Positions 29,325-38,227 are shown, counted from the first letter of the stretch. The stretch is 64,000 nucleotides of DNA from Rhodobacteraceae bacterium CCMM004 (GCA_004005435.1 RZWH01000007.1:62001-126000), one strand, 5' to 3'. Translations and numbers: made by a program. The notes: generated from the letters alone by a model not told the origin.

Positions 29325-30302
29325 ATGCCCTTTCCCGCCAATCGCCCGCGCTATGCCGCGCGGCTCAACGCCTTCCGCATCGGCCTGCCGGAGGGCAGCG
29401 GGATCGCGGACATGATCGCCCGTGCCGGGACGGTCGAAGGGCTGGACGCTGCCGACCTGAACTATCCCGATCATTTCGAGGGCACGTCGGCGGCCGAGGT
29501 CGGCGTCGCCCTCGCCGCCGCCGGTCTGGCGCTCAACGGACTGGCGATGCGCTATTACACCGATCCGGGGTTTCGCCTCGGCGCCTTCACCAACCCCGAT
29601 CCGCGGGTCCGCCGCGCCGCCATCGACGAGACCCGCCGCGGGCTCGACACCCTGGCCGAGATGGGCGGGAGGCAGATGACGCTGTGGATGGGTCAGGACG
29701 GTGTCGACTACAGTTTCCAGGGCGACTATCGGCGGATGTGGGACGACACGGTCGCGGCCTTGCAGGAGGTCGCGGACCACGATCCCGCCCTGGAGATCGC
29801 GGTGGAATACAAACCCAACGAGCCCCGCGCCTATGCCCTGATGCCCGACGCCGCCACCACGCTGTTGGCCCTGCGCGAGGCCGACCGGCCGAACATCGGC
29901 GTGACGCTGGATTTCGCCCATGTCCTCTATGCCGACGAGATGCCGGCCCATGCCGCGCATCTGATCGCCCGGCACGCCCGTCTGATGGGCGTCCATCTGA
30001 ACGACGGCTACGGCAAACGCGACGACGGGCTGATGGTGGGAACGGTCCACCCGGTGCAGACCGTCGAGCTGTTCGTCGAACTGGCCCGCATCGGCTATGA
30101 TGGGGTGATCTATTTCGACACGTTCCCCGATCACGGCGGGCTCGACCCGGTGGCCGAAGCCGCCACCAACGTGGTGCTGGCCGAGAGGCTGCGGCAGGTG
30201 GCCGAGGGGCTGGTGGAGGACGCCGACCTGGCCCAGGCCATCGCCGCGCAGGACGCGACCCGGACGATGCGGATCGTCTCGGCCGCGCTCTACGGCGCAT
30301 GA
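29325..30302 (+). CDS. Xylose-isomerase-like TIM-barrel sugar isomerase/epimerase
   Basis: 325 residues of the AP-endonuclease-2/xylose-isomerase-like fold that interconverts ketoses or aldoses with a divalent metal. Likely metal ligands are in IAVEYKPNEP (Glu), GVTLDFAHVL (Asp, His), LMGVHLNDGYGKRDD (His, Asp) and a late YFDTFPD. RBS AGGAG before ATG 29325. Overlaps the PfkB kinase (ATGA), so the product is probably phosphorylated next. L-rhamnose-isomerase-like or hydroxypyruvate-isomerase-like functions are both possible. Confidence 0.8.
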   Translation: MPFPANRPRYAARLNAFRIGLPEGSGIADMIARAGTVEGLDAADLNYPDHFEGTSAAEVGVALAAAGLALNGLAMRYYTDPGFRLGAFTNPDPRVRRAAIDETRRGLDTLAEMGGRQMTLWMGQDGVDYSFQGDYRRMWDDTVAALQEVADHDPALEIAVEYKPNEPRAYALMPDAATTLLALREADRPNIGVTLDFAHVLYADEMPAHAAHLIARHARLMGVHLNDGYGKRDDGLMVGTVHPVQTVELFVELARIGYDGVIYFDTFPDHGGLDPVAEAATNVVLAERLRQVAEGLVEDADLAQAIAAQDATRTMRIVSAALYGA

Positions 30303-31180
30303 GCGTCCTGGTCGCAGGCGCGCTGCACTGGGACGTGATCGTCCAGGCGTCGCGGCAGCCGCGGCTGGACGAGACGCTACCCGGCGACGGTGTGCGCTAT
30401 CAGTTGGGGGGCAAGGCGGGCAACCAGGCGCTGATGGCGGCGCGGCTGGGCAGCAGCGTCGCGTTCGCCGGGTGCGTGGGCGACGATGCCGCCGGCGGTG
30501 CCATGCGGGCCGAACTGACCGCCGCCGGGATCGACACCGCGATGCTGCGCAGCGTCGAGGGCGCCTCCGGCATGAGCGTGGCCATCGAAAACGCGCAGGG
30601 CCGCTATGCCGCGGTGATCGTCTCGGCCGCGAACCTGGCGTTCGACGCCGCTGCGCTGCATCCGCCCGAGGGCACCGCGGTGATCTGCCTTCAGAACGAA
30701 AGCCCCGAGGCCGCGAACCTGGCGCTGGCCAGGGCCAAGGGGCCGGCGCAGGTGATCCTGAACGCCGCCCCGGCGCGCGAGACCTCGGCCGAGCTGTTGC
30801 AGGTCACCGACATCCTGGTGGTGAACGCGCTGGAGGCCGAGGACATGACCGGCCATGCCGACCCCGACCTGGCGGCCGAGGCGTTGGCCGACCGCACCGG
30901 CGGAGCGGTTGTCGTGACCCTGGGCGGCGACGGTCTCTACTGGGTCCAAGGGACGCGCGGCGACCACTGCCCGGCGGTGCCCGTCGACGTGGTCTCGACC
31001 CACGGGGCGGGGGACGCGTTCTGCGGCGCCCTGGCGGCTGAACTGGACCGCGGCACCAACCTGGCGGACGCCCTCGGCATGGCGCAGAAGGTCGCGGCGA
31101 CCCTGATCTCCATGCCCCCCTCCAGACGGCACGAGATCGACCGCGCGGCCCTGACGCGGGATCAAACGTCCAGGCGGTAG
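30299..31180 (+). CDS. PfkB-family (ribokinase-like) sugar kinase
   Basis: 293-residue ATP-dependent sugar kinase. N-terminal QLGGKAGNQALMAARLG substrate signature and C-terminal VSTHGAGDAFCGAL with the catalytic Asp and anion hole. Probably phosphorylates the sugar produced by the coupled TIM-barrel enzyme. Its 3' end overlaps the convergent lactonase gene by 19 bases. Confidence 0.88.
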   Translation: MSVLVAGALHWDVIVQASRQPRLDETLPGDGVRYQLGGKAGNQALMAARLGSSVAFAGCVGDDAAGGAMRAELTAAGIDTAMLRSVEGASGMSVAIENAQGRYAAVIVSAANLAFDAAALHPPEGTAVICLQNESPEAANLALARAKGPAQVILNAAPARETSAELLQVTDILVVNALEAEDMTGHADPDLAAEALADRTGGAVVVTLGGDGLYWVQGTRGDHCPAVPVDVVSTHGAGDAFCGALAAELDRGTNLADALGMAQKVAATLISMPPSRRHEIDRAALTRDQTSRR

Positions 31181-31995
31181 AACTCGATCGCCGACCCGCC
31201 GAAGATGCGGGCGGACGCGGTGGCATCGTAGTGCTCGGTCATCTGATGGGCCGCGGCGCACCAATCGTCGTAGGCGGCGGCGAGTTGACAGACCGGCCAA
31301 TCCGACCCCCACATCACCCGCTCCGCTCCGAAGGTGTCGATCACGTGCCGCGCATACGGGCGCAGCATCTCGACGTCCCAGCCCGCGCCCGCCTCGGTCA
31401 CCAGCCCCGACAGCTTGCACCACGCGCCGAGGTCGGACAGCCGCGCCATCCCCGCCGCCCAGGTGTCGAAGTCCTCGTCCGGCCCGAACTGCGGCTTCAT
31501 GCAATGATCGACCACGGTCCGCATGTCGGGATAGCGGGCCAGCAGCGTGGCGAAATTGTCTAGGTGCTGCGGAAAGCCCAGCGCGTCCAGGCTCAGGTCC
31601 AGGTCGCACAGCGCCCGAAACCCCCACTGCACATCGTCGCGCAGCATCCAATCGACGTCGGGGATGTCCTGGATCATGGGCCGGACGCCCTTGAACTTGG
31701 GGTGGTTGGCCAGTCGCTTCAGATGATGCAGATGCGACGGTTGCTCGAAGTTGATCCAGCCCACCACCCCCAGCACGCTCGGCGTCGCATCGGCGATCCC
31801 CAGCATGTACTCCGTCTCTTCCACGGTGGCGGCCGCCTGGACCAGGACGGTGCCCGCGATCCCCTCCTCGCGCAGCGTCGGCGTCAGGTCCGACGGCAGG
31901 TAGACGCGGTTGAGGATGGCATTGTCCTTGGGCATCCAGTCGTAATCGCCGCGCGCGGGGTGCCAATAGTGCTGATGGGCGTCGATCCGTTTCAT
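31162..31995 (-). CDS. Amidohydrolase-superfamily sugar lactonase (L-fuconolactonase type)
   Basis: 277 residues, COG3618 amidohydrolase. N-terminal metal motif RIDAHQHYWHP (His7, His9), middle VDHCMKP and C-terminal RVMWGSDWPV Asp. Family members open L-fucono-, L-rhamnono- or related 1,4/1,5-lactones. It is coupled (ATGA) to an aldo/keto reductase that could make the lactone, which supports an oxidative sugar route. Stop overlaps the convergent PfkB gene. Confidence 0.85.
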   Translation of the reverse strand: MKRIDAHQHYWHPARGDYDWMPKDNAILNRVYLPSDLTPTLREEGIAGTVLVQAAATVEETEYMLGIADATPSVLGVVGWINFEQPSHLHHLKRLANHPKFKGVRPMIQDIPDVDWMLRDDVQWGFRALCDLDLSLDALGFPQHLDNFATLLARYPDMRTVVDHCMKPQFGPDEDFDTWAAGMARLSDLGAWCKLSGLVTEAGAGWDVEMLRPYARHVIDTFGAERVMWGSDWPVCQLAAAYDDWCAAAHQMTEHYDATASARIFGGSAIEFYRLDV

Positions 31996-33029
31996 CGGTC
32001 GTCTCCTGTGGGGGCGTCCTCTCGGACCAGTCCCTCGGACTTCAGGTCCGACCACAGGGCGGCCGGGATCTCGGCATGGGCGGCCCGGGCGTTGGCCTCC
32101 ATCTCGGCGACGCCCTGGCCGCCGGGAATGACACTGACGACGCTGGGATGCATCAGCGGGAACTGGAACGCCGCATCGACCAGGCGGACGCCATGGCGCG
32201 CGCAAACCGTCTCGATCCGCACCACCCGGTCGCGGATGTCGGGCGGCGCCAGCTCGTAGTTGTAGTAGCTGCCCTCGACCGGTCCCGTCGCCAGGATCCC
32301 CGAATTGTAGGGCCCGCCCAGCACGATGCCGATCCCGCGGTCCTCGCAGAGCGGCAGAAAGCTCTCCAGCGCCTCCTGCTCCAACAGCGTGTAACGCCCG
32401 GCCAGCAGGAACAGGTCATATTCCCCCCGCTCGGCCAGCTGCTGGCACACCTCCCACTCGTTCACCCCGGCACCGAAGGCGGCGATCACCCCCTCGCTCC
32501 GCATCCGTTCCAGCGCGTGATAGCCTCCGGCCATGAGCTGATCGACCTTGGCGTTCACGTTGGCGCGGCTGCCTTGGTTCGGCACGTCGATGTCGTGGGC
32601 GAACAGGATGTCGATCCGGTCCACCCCCAGCCGCTCCAGACTATGCTCCACGGACCGCATCACCCCATCGTAGGAATAGTCGTAGACCTCGCGCCGGTTC
32701 GGGACCTCGAACCACTTGCCATGGCCGTCCCGGGTCTCGGCCGTGGCGGGCGTCAGGAGCCGCCCCACCTTGGTCGACAGCACATAGTCGTCCCGCGGCT
32801 TGTCCCGGAGGAAGCGGTTGAGTCGCGTTTCGCTCAAGCCCAACCCATAGAGCGGCGCGGTGTCGTAGTAGCGCACCCCGGCGTCCCAGGCGGCGGTCAG
32901 CACCGCATGGGCCTCGTCGTCGGTGATCGCGCGATAGAGGTTTCCGAGCGGCGCGGCGCCGAACCCCAGTTCGGTAAAGCTGAGTGGTCGTCCGCCCGTC
33001 CGGTCCCAGTGGCGCGTCTTGAGTGTCAT
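31992..33029 (-). CDS. Aldo/keto reductase, aldose 1-dehydrogenase type
   Basis: 345 residues. Catalytic tetrad visible: Asp56, Tyr61 (YYDTAPLYG), Lys87 (STKVG), His145 (ILFAHDID). The long insertion with GKWFEVPNRREVYDYSYDG is typical of the L-fucose / D-threo-aldose 1-dehydrogenase group. Predicted to oxidise an aldose to its lactone for the downstream lactonase. Divergent from btpA, 84-base gap. Confidence 0.87.
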   Translation of the reverse strand: MTLKTRHWDRTGGRPLSFTELGFGAAPLGNLYRAITDDEAHAVLTAAWDAGVRYYDTAPLYGLGLSETRLNRFLRDKPRDDYVLSTKVGRLLTPATAETRDGHGKWFEVPNRREVYDYSYDGVMRSVEHSLERLGVDRIDILFAHDIDVPNQGSRANVNAKVDQLMAGGYHALERMRSEGVIAAFGAGVNEWEVCQQLAERGEYDLFLLAGRYTLLEQEALESFLPLCEDRGIGIVLGGPYNSGILATGPVEGSYYNYELAPPDIRDRVVRIETVCARHGVRLVDAAFQFPLMHPSVVSVIPGGQGVAEMEANARAAHAEIPAALWSDLKSEGLVREDAPTGDDR

Positions 33030-33113
33030 CCGTCGTCCTCCTCGGCGGCACCATAAAGCCCTTTCGCGCCAGGGGGAAAGGCCGCTAGTCTCCCCGTGGG
33101 AGGAGACCCGATC

Positions 33114-33917
33114 ATGTCCAAGTTCCACGACGTCTTCGGCGGCGGCAAGCCGGTCATCGCCATGGTGCATCTGGGCGCCCTGCCCGGCACCCCGCTCTAC
33201 GACGCGCGCGGCGGGGTCGAGGCCCTGGTCGACGGCGCCCGCGCGGACCTTGGCGCGTTGCAGGCCGCGGGCGTGGACGCGGTGATGTTCGGCAACGAAA
33301 ACGACCGCCCCTACGAGTTCGCTGTGGATCCGGCCTCGCTGGCCACCATGGCCTACGTCATCGGCCGGCTGCGGGGCGACATTGGGGTGCCCTTCGGCGT
33401 CAACGTCCTGTGGGATCCGATGTCCACCGCCGCCCTGGCCGCAGCGACCGGCGCGGCCTTCGCCCGCGAGATCCTGACCGGCACCTATGCCAGCGACATG
33501 GGGCCCTGGACCCCCGATGCGGGCAAGACGCTGCGCTATGCCCGCAGGCTGGACCGGCGCGATCTCTGCTGGCTCTACAACGTCTCGGCCGAGTTCGCCC
33601 ATTCCCTCGACGCCCGTCCGCTGGCCGACCGCGCCCGCTCGGCGGTGTTCTCGTCGGTGCCCGACGCGGTGCTGGTCTCGGGCCAGATCACCGGCGAGGC
33701 GGCGCGGATGGAGGATTTGGAGGCGGTCAAGGCGGTGCTGCCCGACACCCCCGTCCTGGCCAACACCGGGGTTAAGCACGACACCGTGGCCGAGGTGCTG
33801 CGCATCGCCGACGGCTGCGTCGTGGGCTCGTCGCTCAAGGTCGACGGCCACACCTGGAACCCGGTGGACCCCGACCGCGCCGCCGACTTCATGGCGCGGG
33901 CCCGGGCGGCGCGATGA
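33114..33917 (+). CDS. BtpA/SgcQ family TIM-barrel protein
   Basis: 267 residues of COG0434. Segments KPVIAMVHLGALPGTPLY, GVNVLWDPMSTAA, PVLANTGVKHDTV and CVVGSSLKVDG are characteristic. The family is named from a cyanobacterial protein implicated in photosystem I stability, but most members sit in sugar or nucleoside operons; enzymatic activity is unassigned as far as I know. Strong RBS GGAGGAG before ATG 33114. Overlaps the M42 gene (ATGA) in a four-gene operon. Confidence 0.87.
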   Translation: MSKFHDVFGGGKPVIAMVHLGALPGTPLYDARGGVEALVDGARADLGALQAAGVDAVMFGNENDRPYEFAVDPASLATMAYVIGRLRGDIGVPFGVNVLWDPMSTAALAAATGAAFAREILTGTYASDMGPWTPDAGKTLRYARRLDRRDLCWLYNVSAEFAHSLDARPLADRARSAVFSSVPDAVLVSGQITGEAARMEDLEAVKAVLPDTPVLANTGVKHDTVAEVLRIADGCVVGSSLKVDGHTWNPVDPDRAADFMARARAAR

Positions 33918-34990
33918 GCCTGACGGGCGACCTCCTGGCGCTCATGGCGATCCCCGGCCTGTCGGGCCACGAGGACCGTGTGCGCCGCGCCATCGCTGAA
34001 CGGCTCGACGCCGCCGGACTGGCGCATCGCACGGACGTTCTGGGCAACCTCATCGCCGAGATCCCGGGCGACGGGCCGCGGGTCATGATCTTCACCCATA
34101 TGGACCAGTTGGGCTTTGTCGTGCGGCGGATCGAGGACGACGGCGCGCTGCGCGTCGAACGGCTGGGCGGCGTGCCCGAGCGGACGATGGCGGCGCAGGC
34201 GGTGACGGTCGGCACCCGCGCGGGCGACCTGACGGGCGTGATCGCGACCAAGGCGCACCACGCCACCCAGCCAGACGAGAAATACGTCGTGCTCAAGGCG
34301 CCCGAGATCCGCATCGACTGCGGCTTCTCCACCCGCGCCGAGGCCGAGGCGGCGGGCGTGCGCATCGGCGACCCCGTCACATGGCGCGCACAGGCGCTGG
34401 AGCTGGCGAACGGCCGCATCGCCGGAACGTCGGTGGACGACCGCGCGGGCTGTGCCGTCCTGCTGGACCTCGCGCGCCGCTGGGCCGACGCGCCGCCGGG
34501 GCCGCCGGTGGCGCTGGTCTGGTCAGTGCAGGAAGAGTTCAACCTGCGCGGCGCCCAGGTGGCGGCCCAGGCGCTGGCCCCCCGCATCGCGCTCCAGATC
34601 GACCTGATGCTGGCCACCGACACCCCCGACATGGCCGATCGCGGCGACATGCGGCTGGGCGGCGGCCCAGGCATCAGCCTCTACAGCTTCCACGGCCGCG
34701 GCACGCTCAACGGCGTCATCCCCCACCCCGCCCTGGTCCGGCTCTTCGAAGACACCGCCGCCGCCACCGCCATCCCGCTGCAACGCTCCGCCCAGACAGG
34801 CGTGCTCACCGACCTGTCCTATGTCCAACTCGTGGGCGAGGGCGTCGCCGCGCTCGACCTGGGCTTCCCCATGCGCCACTCGCATTCGCCGGTCGAGATG
34901 GTGGATCCCGCCGACCTGACGCAGCTCGCCGACCTCCTCGCCGCCGCTCTGCCCCGGATCGGCCCGGACTTCGCCCTGGACAGGGACTGA
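33914..34990 (+). CDS. M42-family metallopeptidase (SgcX/FrvX-like)
   Basis: 358 residues. Dinuclear zinc ligands are all present: THMDQLGF (His), TSVDDRAGC (Asp), VQEEFNLRG (Glu-Glu), LATDTPD (Asp) and RHSHSPVEM (His). M42 homologues inside sugar operons (sgcX, frvX) probably hydrolyse small substrates rather than proteins. Paired with a BtpA/SgcQ protein here, as in the E. coli sgc operon. Followed by an 88-base gap with a Rhodobacterales repeat. Confidence 0.88.
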   Translation: MSLTGDLLALMAIPGLSGHEDRVRRAIAERLDAAGLAHRTDVLGNLIAEIPGDGPRVMIFTHMDQLGFVVRRIEDDGALRVERLGGVPERTMAAQAVTVGTRAGDLTGVIATKAHHATQPDEKYVVLKAPEIRIDCGFSTRAEAEAAGVRIGDPVTWRAQALELANGRIAGTSVDDRAGCAVLLDLARRWADAPPGPPVALVWSVQEEFNLRGAQVAAQALAPRIALQIDLMLATDTPDMADRGDMRLGGGPGISLYSFHGRGTLNGVIPHPALVRLFEDTAAATAIPLQRSAQTGVLTDLSYVQLVGEGVAALDLGFPMRHSHSPVEMVDPADLTQLADLLAAALPRIGPDFALDRD

Positions 34991-34992
34991 CC

Positions 34993-35033
34993 CGCCTCAT
35001 CATCTTGGCTCAAATACCCCCGCGCCGGAGGCG
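34993..35033. repeat. Rhodobacterales intergenic repeat (ATACCCCCGC type)
   Basis: CGCCTC (34993-34998) pairs with GAGGCG (35028-35033) around TCATCTTGGCTCAAATACCC. Read on the minus strand it is the common GGGGGTATTTGAGCCAAGATGA motif, related to the repeat at 10489-10536. It separates the M42 and FGGY genes and may be a terminator or mRNA-end element. Confidence 0.55.
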
Positions 35034-35078
35034 TCCTGCACCCTCCGCCCGCGCCACCGCCCGATCGGGAGACCGCCC

Positions 35079-36575
35079 ATGCCGCATTTCCTCGGCCTCG
35101 ACATCGGCACCTACGACAGCAAGGGCGTGCTGACGGACGCCGAGGGCCGCATCGTCGCCACTGCCAACAGTCCCCACGAGATGCGCGTGCCGCGCCCGGG
35201 CTGGGCCGAGCACAAACCGATGGAGGACTGGTGGGAGGGCGTCGTCGCGATCATGCGCCGCCTGCTGGCCGACAGCGGCGTGGCGGCCGAGGACATCGCC
35301 GGCGTCGCGCTCAGCGCCATCGGCCCGTGTATGCTGCCCTGCCGCCGCGACGGCACGCCGCTGACGGACGCTGTGCTCTACGGTGTCGACACCCGTGCGG
35401 CGGCGCAGATCGCGGCGCTGACCGAGGGGATCGGCGCCGACACCATCCTCGCCCGCTGCGGCAACGCGCTGACGTCCCAGTCGGTCGGCCCCAAGATCGC
35501 GTGGCTGCGAGACGAGCGCCCCGACATCCACGCCGCGACCGAGATCGTCGGCAGCTCGACCACCTGGCTGACCCATCGCTTGACCGGGGAGTGGGCGATC
35601 GACCACTACACGGCCGCCAACTTTGCCCCGCTCTACGACATCGCCGCGCAGGACTGGACCGCCGACCTGGCGCCCGACATCGTGGCCCTGGACCGGCTGC
35701 CGCGGCTGATGTGGTCGACCGAGATCGCGGGCCACGTCACCGAGGCGGCGGCGGCCGAGACCGGGCTCGCCCCCGGCACCCCCGTCACCTGCGGCACCAT
35801 CGACGCGGCGGCCGAGGCGGTCAGCGTCGGCGTGCGCCACCCCGGCGACATGATGGTCATGTACGGCTCGACGATCTTCGTGATTCAACTGACGGCCGAC
35901 CGCATCACCGACCCCGCCCTCTGGACCGCCCCGTGGCTCTGGCCGGGCGAGCACGCGGCGATGGCGGGGCTGGCCACGTCCGGAACCCTGACCCACTGGT
36001 TCCGCGACCGCTTTGCCCAGGAGCTGGACCGCGACACCGCCTTCGCCACCCTCGCGGCCGAGGCTCAGGACAGTCCGCCCGGCGCCCGCGGCCTGCTGTT
36101 CCTGCCCTACTTCTCGGGCGAGCGGACGCCGATCCACGATCCGCTGGCCAAGGGCGCGCTGTTCGGCCTGAACCTCACCCATTCCCGCGGCGACATCTAC
36201 CGCGCCGTGCTGGAGGGGATCGCGATGGGCACCGCCCACGTGACCGAGACCTACGCCGCCGCGGGCGAGACGCCGCAGCGCATCCTGGCCGTGGGCGGCG
36301 GGGTGAAGAACGCTCTGTGGATGCAGGCGACCTCGGACCTCACCGGCCTCGACCAGACCGTGTGCCGCACGACGCAAGGCGCCTCTTACGGCGACGCCTT
36401 CCTCGCCGCGGTGGCGACGGGCCACGCCGGGCGCGCGGACATCGACCGCTGGAACCCCGCCGCGCGGACGGTGGAGGCCGCCCGCCACGACGCCTATGCC
36501 CGGCAGTTCCCGCTGTTCAAACGGCTCTACACCCAGACCCGCGACATCGCCCATGCGCTGGGGCGGGGCGCGTGA
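35079..36575 (+). CDS. FGGY-family carbohydrate kinase (xylulokinase-like)
   Basis: 498 residues of the FGGY kinase fold. N-terminal LGLDIGTYDSKGVLTD phosphate loop, WAEHKPMEDWW, catalytic Asp in TCGTIDAAAEAVSVG, and C-terminal LPYFSGERTPIHD and AVGGGVKNALWMQ ATP-site motifs. Substrate probably a pentulose, hexulose or polyol. GTGA overlap with the SIS gene implies coupled steps: kinase, then phospho-sugar isomerase. Confidence 0.9.
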   Translation: MPHFLGLDIGTYDSKGVLTDAEGRIVATANSPHEMRVPRPGWAEHKPMEDWWEGVVAIMRRLLADSGVAAEDIAGVALSAIGPCMLPCRRDGTPLTDAVLYGVDTRAAAQIAALTEGIGADTILARCGNALTSQSVGPKIAWLRDERPDIHAATEIVGSSTTWLTHRLTGEWAIDHYTAANFAPLYDIAAQDWTADLAPDIVALDRLPRLMWSTEIAGHVTEAAAAETGLAPGTPVTCGTIDAAAEAVSVGVRHPGDMMVMYGSTIFVIQLTADRITDPALWTAPWLWPGEHAAMAGLATSGTLTHWFRDRFAQELDRDTAFATLAAEAQDSPPGARGLLFLPYFSGERTPIHDPLAKGALFGLNLTHSRGDIYRAVLEGIAMGTAHVTETYAAAGETPQRILAVGGGVKNALWMQATSDLTGLDQTVCRTTQGASYGDAFLAAVATGHAGRADIDRWNPAARTVEAARHDAYARQFPLFKRLYTQTRDIAHALGRGA

Positions 36576-37114
36576 CCTTCGACGACGCCCTCGGGGCGGT
36601 GGGTGCGGCCTGCGCCGGCATCGACCCCGCGGCGGTGGAGGACGCCTGCAACCGCATCGCCGCGGCCCGCCACGTGATGGCGGCGGGCTGCGGGCGGGAG
36701 GCGTTGCAGCTCCGCGGCCTGGTCATGCGCCTGCATCACCTGGGGCTCTCGGCGACGATGCAGGGCGACCTCACGGCGCCGCCCCTCGGGCCCGGCGACC
36801 TGCTGATCGCGTCGGCCGGTCCCGGCCACCTGGCCACCGTCGCGGCGCTGGTCGATGTCGCGCGGGGCGCTGGCGCCGCGACGCTGCTGCTGACCGCGGT
36901 GCCCGACGCGCCCCTCGGCCGCCGCGCGGACGCGGTCCTGCACATCCCGGCCCAGACCATGGCCACGGACCGCCAGGCGCCGGGCGCCCTGCCCATGGGC
37001 TCGGTCTACGAGGGCGCGCTGTTCGTCCTCGGCGAGGTCCTGGTCGACGGCGTGCGCCGCCGCAGGGGGACGACTCCCGCCGACATGCGCGCCCGCCATA
37101 CCAACATGGAGTGA
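36572..37114 (+). CDS. SIS-domain phosphosugar isomerase (6-phospho-3-hexuloisomerase-like)
   Basis: 180 residues, a single SIS domain. MAAGCGREALQLRGLVMRLHHLG and LLIASAGPGHLATVAALVDVAR are the phosphosugar-binding regions. Length fits the HxlB-like family. GTG start within the FGGY stop. Likely isomerises the phosphorylated product of the FGGY kinase. Last gene of the btpA operon; a convergent small gene follows 8 bases later. Confidence 0.82.
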   Translation: MTFDDALGAVGAACAGIDPAAVEDACNRIAAARHVMAAGCGREALQLRGLVMRLHHLGLSATMQGDLTAPPLGPGDLLIASAGPGHLATVAALVDVARGAGAATLLLTAVPDAPLGRRADAVLHIPAQTMATDRQAPGALPMGSVYEGALFVLGEVLVDGVRRRRGTTPADMRARHTNME

Positions 37115-37122
37115 AGGCGCCG

Positions 37123-37386
37123 TCAGGACTCGATGGCGATGGACTCGATCACGCCGAAGCCGTCCTCGCCCGTGCCCTCGTAGGTGATCACCACGGTGTC
37201 GCCGGCGACCAGCCCCTCGGGCGCCTCGGCGCCACCGTCGCGGAGCGTCCACACCGTCTTGTCGTCGAGCACGATGATCTGCGCGAACCGGTCGAAGGCG
37301 ATGACCACCCCCCGGGCCTCGTCGGCCATGGCGGGACCGGCAACGACGGTGGCGGAGAGCAGGGCGGCGAGCGCGAGGCGGGTCAT
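37123..37386 (-). CDS. Small secreted protein (DUF1344-like)
   Basis: 87 residues. Signal peptide MTRLALAALLSATVVAGPAMA, then a short beta-rich domain with GVVIAFDRFAQIIVLDDKTVWTL, resembling the repeated strand pattern of DUF1344 proteins. No known function. Downstream of the dienelactone-hydrolase-like gene on the same strand, 103 bases away. Confidence 0.65.
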   Translation of the reverse strand: MTRLALAALLSATVVAGPAMADEARGVVIAFDRFAQIIVLDDKTVWTLRDGGAEAPEGLVAGDTVVITYEGTGEDGFGVIESIAIES

Positions 37387-37489
37387 GGGCGAAAGGCTCC
37401 AGAGAGGGGCGCGGGATCTGCGCGCGCGTGACATGGGCGGCGGCGGACCCTGCGTCAAGATCCGCTGCCGACGATATTTGCCGTCCGGT

Positions 37490-38227
37490 TCAACCGCCCA
37501 GATGCTCGGCCAGGAACGTCTCGAACGCCGACCAGCTCTGGGTGTCCGCGCGCTCCTGATACCGGTCCGAGCCGAACACGGTGAAGGCGTGGGGCGCACC
37601 CGAGTAGACCTCGATGGTATAGGTGGCGCCCGCGCCCTCCAGCTCTTCGGTCAGGGTGGCAACGTCGGCCATGGTGATCGACGTGTCCGCAGCTCCATGC
37701 GCGATCAGGAGCGGCGGCGCCTCGGCGGTCCAGCCCTGTCCCTCGGGCGTCGACAACCCGCCATGGAACGAGGCGACCCCGGCGACCTCGCCGGACATGT
37801 CGCTGCGCGCCATCTCCAGCGCGACCGCACCGCCGAAGCAATAGCCCATGACCACGGTGGCCCCCGCCTCGGACTGGCCGCGGGCCTGGCTCAGCCCCTC
37901 CGACAGCAGGGTGCGCATCCGGTCGCGATCCTGATAGAGCGCGCCGGTGGCGGCGCGGCGGTGGTCCATGGTGTCGGTTGGCGTCTCGACCCCGAACATG
38001 TCCAGCGCGAAGGCGTCGTAGCCCATCTCGGCCAGCATGTCGGCCCTCTGCCGCTCATAGTCGGTCATGCCGTCCCAGTCGTGGACGATCAGCACCAGGC
38101 CCTTCGGCTCCTCGGCGGCGGCGAAGTAACCGCGAAAGGTCTCGCCCTCCACCTGATACTCCACGTCCGCGGCCAGCGCGGGGGCGGCGGACAGCATCAG
38201 CGCTGCTAGAGTCGTCGTCGTCTTCAT
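37490..38227 (-). CDS. Secreted dienelactone-hydrolase-family protein
   Basis: 245 residues, alpha/beta hydrolase with a Cys nucleophile in GYCFGG, Asp in LIAHGAAD context and His in SGAPHAF. An N-terminal signal peptide (about 19 residues, ending ALAA) sends it to the periplasm, unusual for classical ClcD-type dienelactone hydrolases. RBS GGGAGGA. Lies downstream of two ABC permeases; it may act on a lactone or ester substrate. Confidence 0.85.
   Translation of the reverse strand: MKTTTTLAALMLSAAPALAADVEYQVEGETFRGYFAAAEEPKGLVLIVHDWDGMTDYERQRADMLAEMGYDAFALDMFGVETPTDTMDHRRAATGALYQDRDRMRTLLSEGLSQARGQSEAGATVVMGYCFGGAVALEMARSDMSGEVAGVASFHGGLSTPEGQGWTAEAPPLLIAHGAADTSITMADVATLTEELEGAGATYTIEVYSGAPHAFTVFGSDRYQERADTQSWSAFETFLAEHLGG

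Noticed and set aside
33114-33917. BtpA protein as a photosystem biogenesis factor because it lies near photosynthesis genes
   Set aside because: It is outside the cluster, coupled to sugar enzymes, and most BtpA relatives occur in non-phototrophs; the name reflects one cyanobacterial study.
34993-35033. Possible CRISPR or insertion-sequence end
   Set aside because: Single short hairpin repeat of the kind scattered in Rhodobacteraceae; no regular spacers, no transposase, no target duplication.
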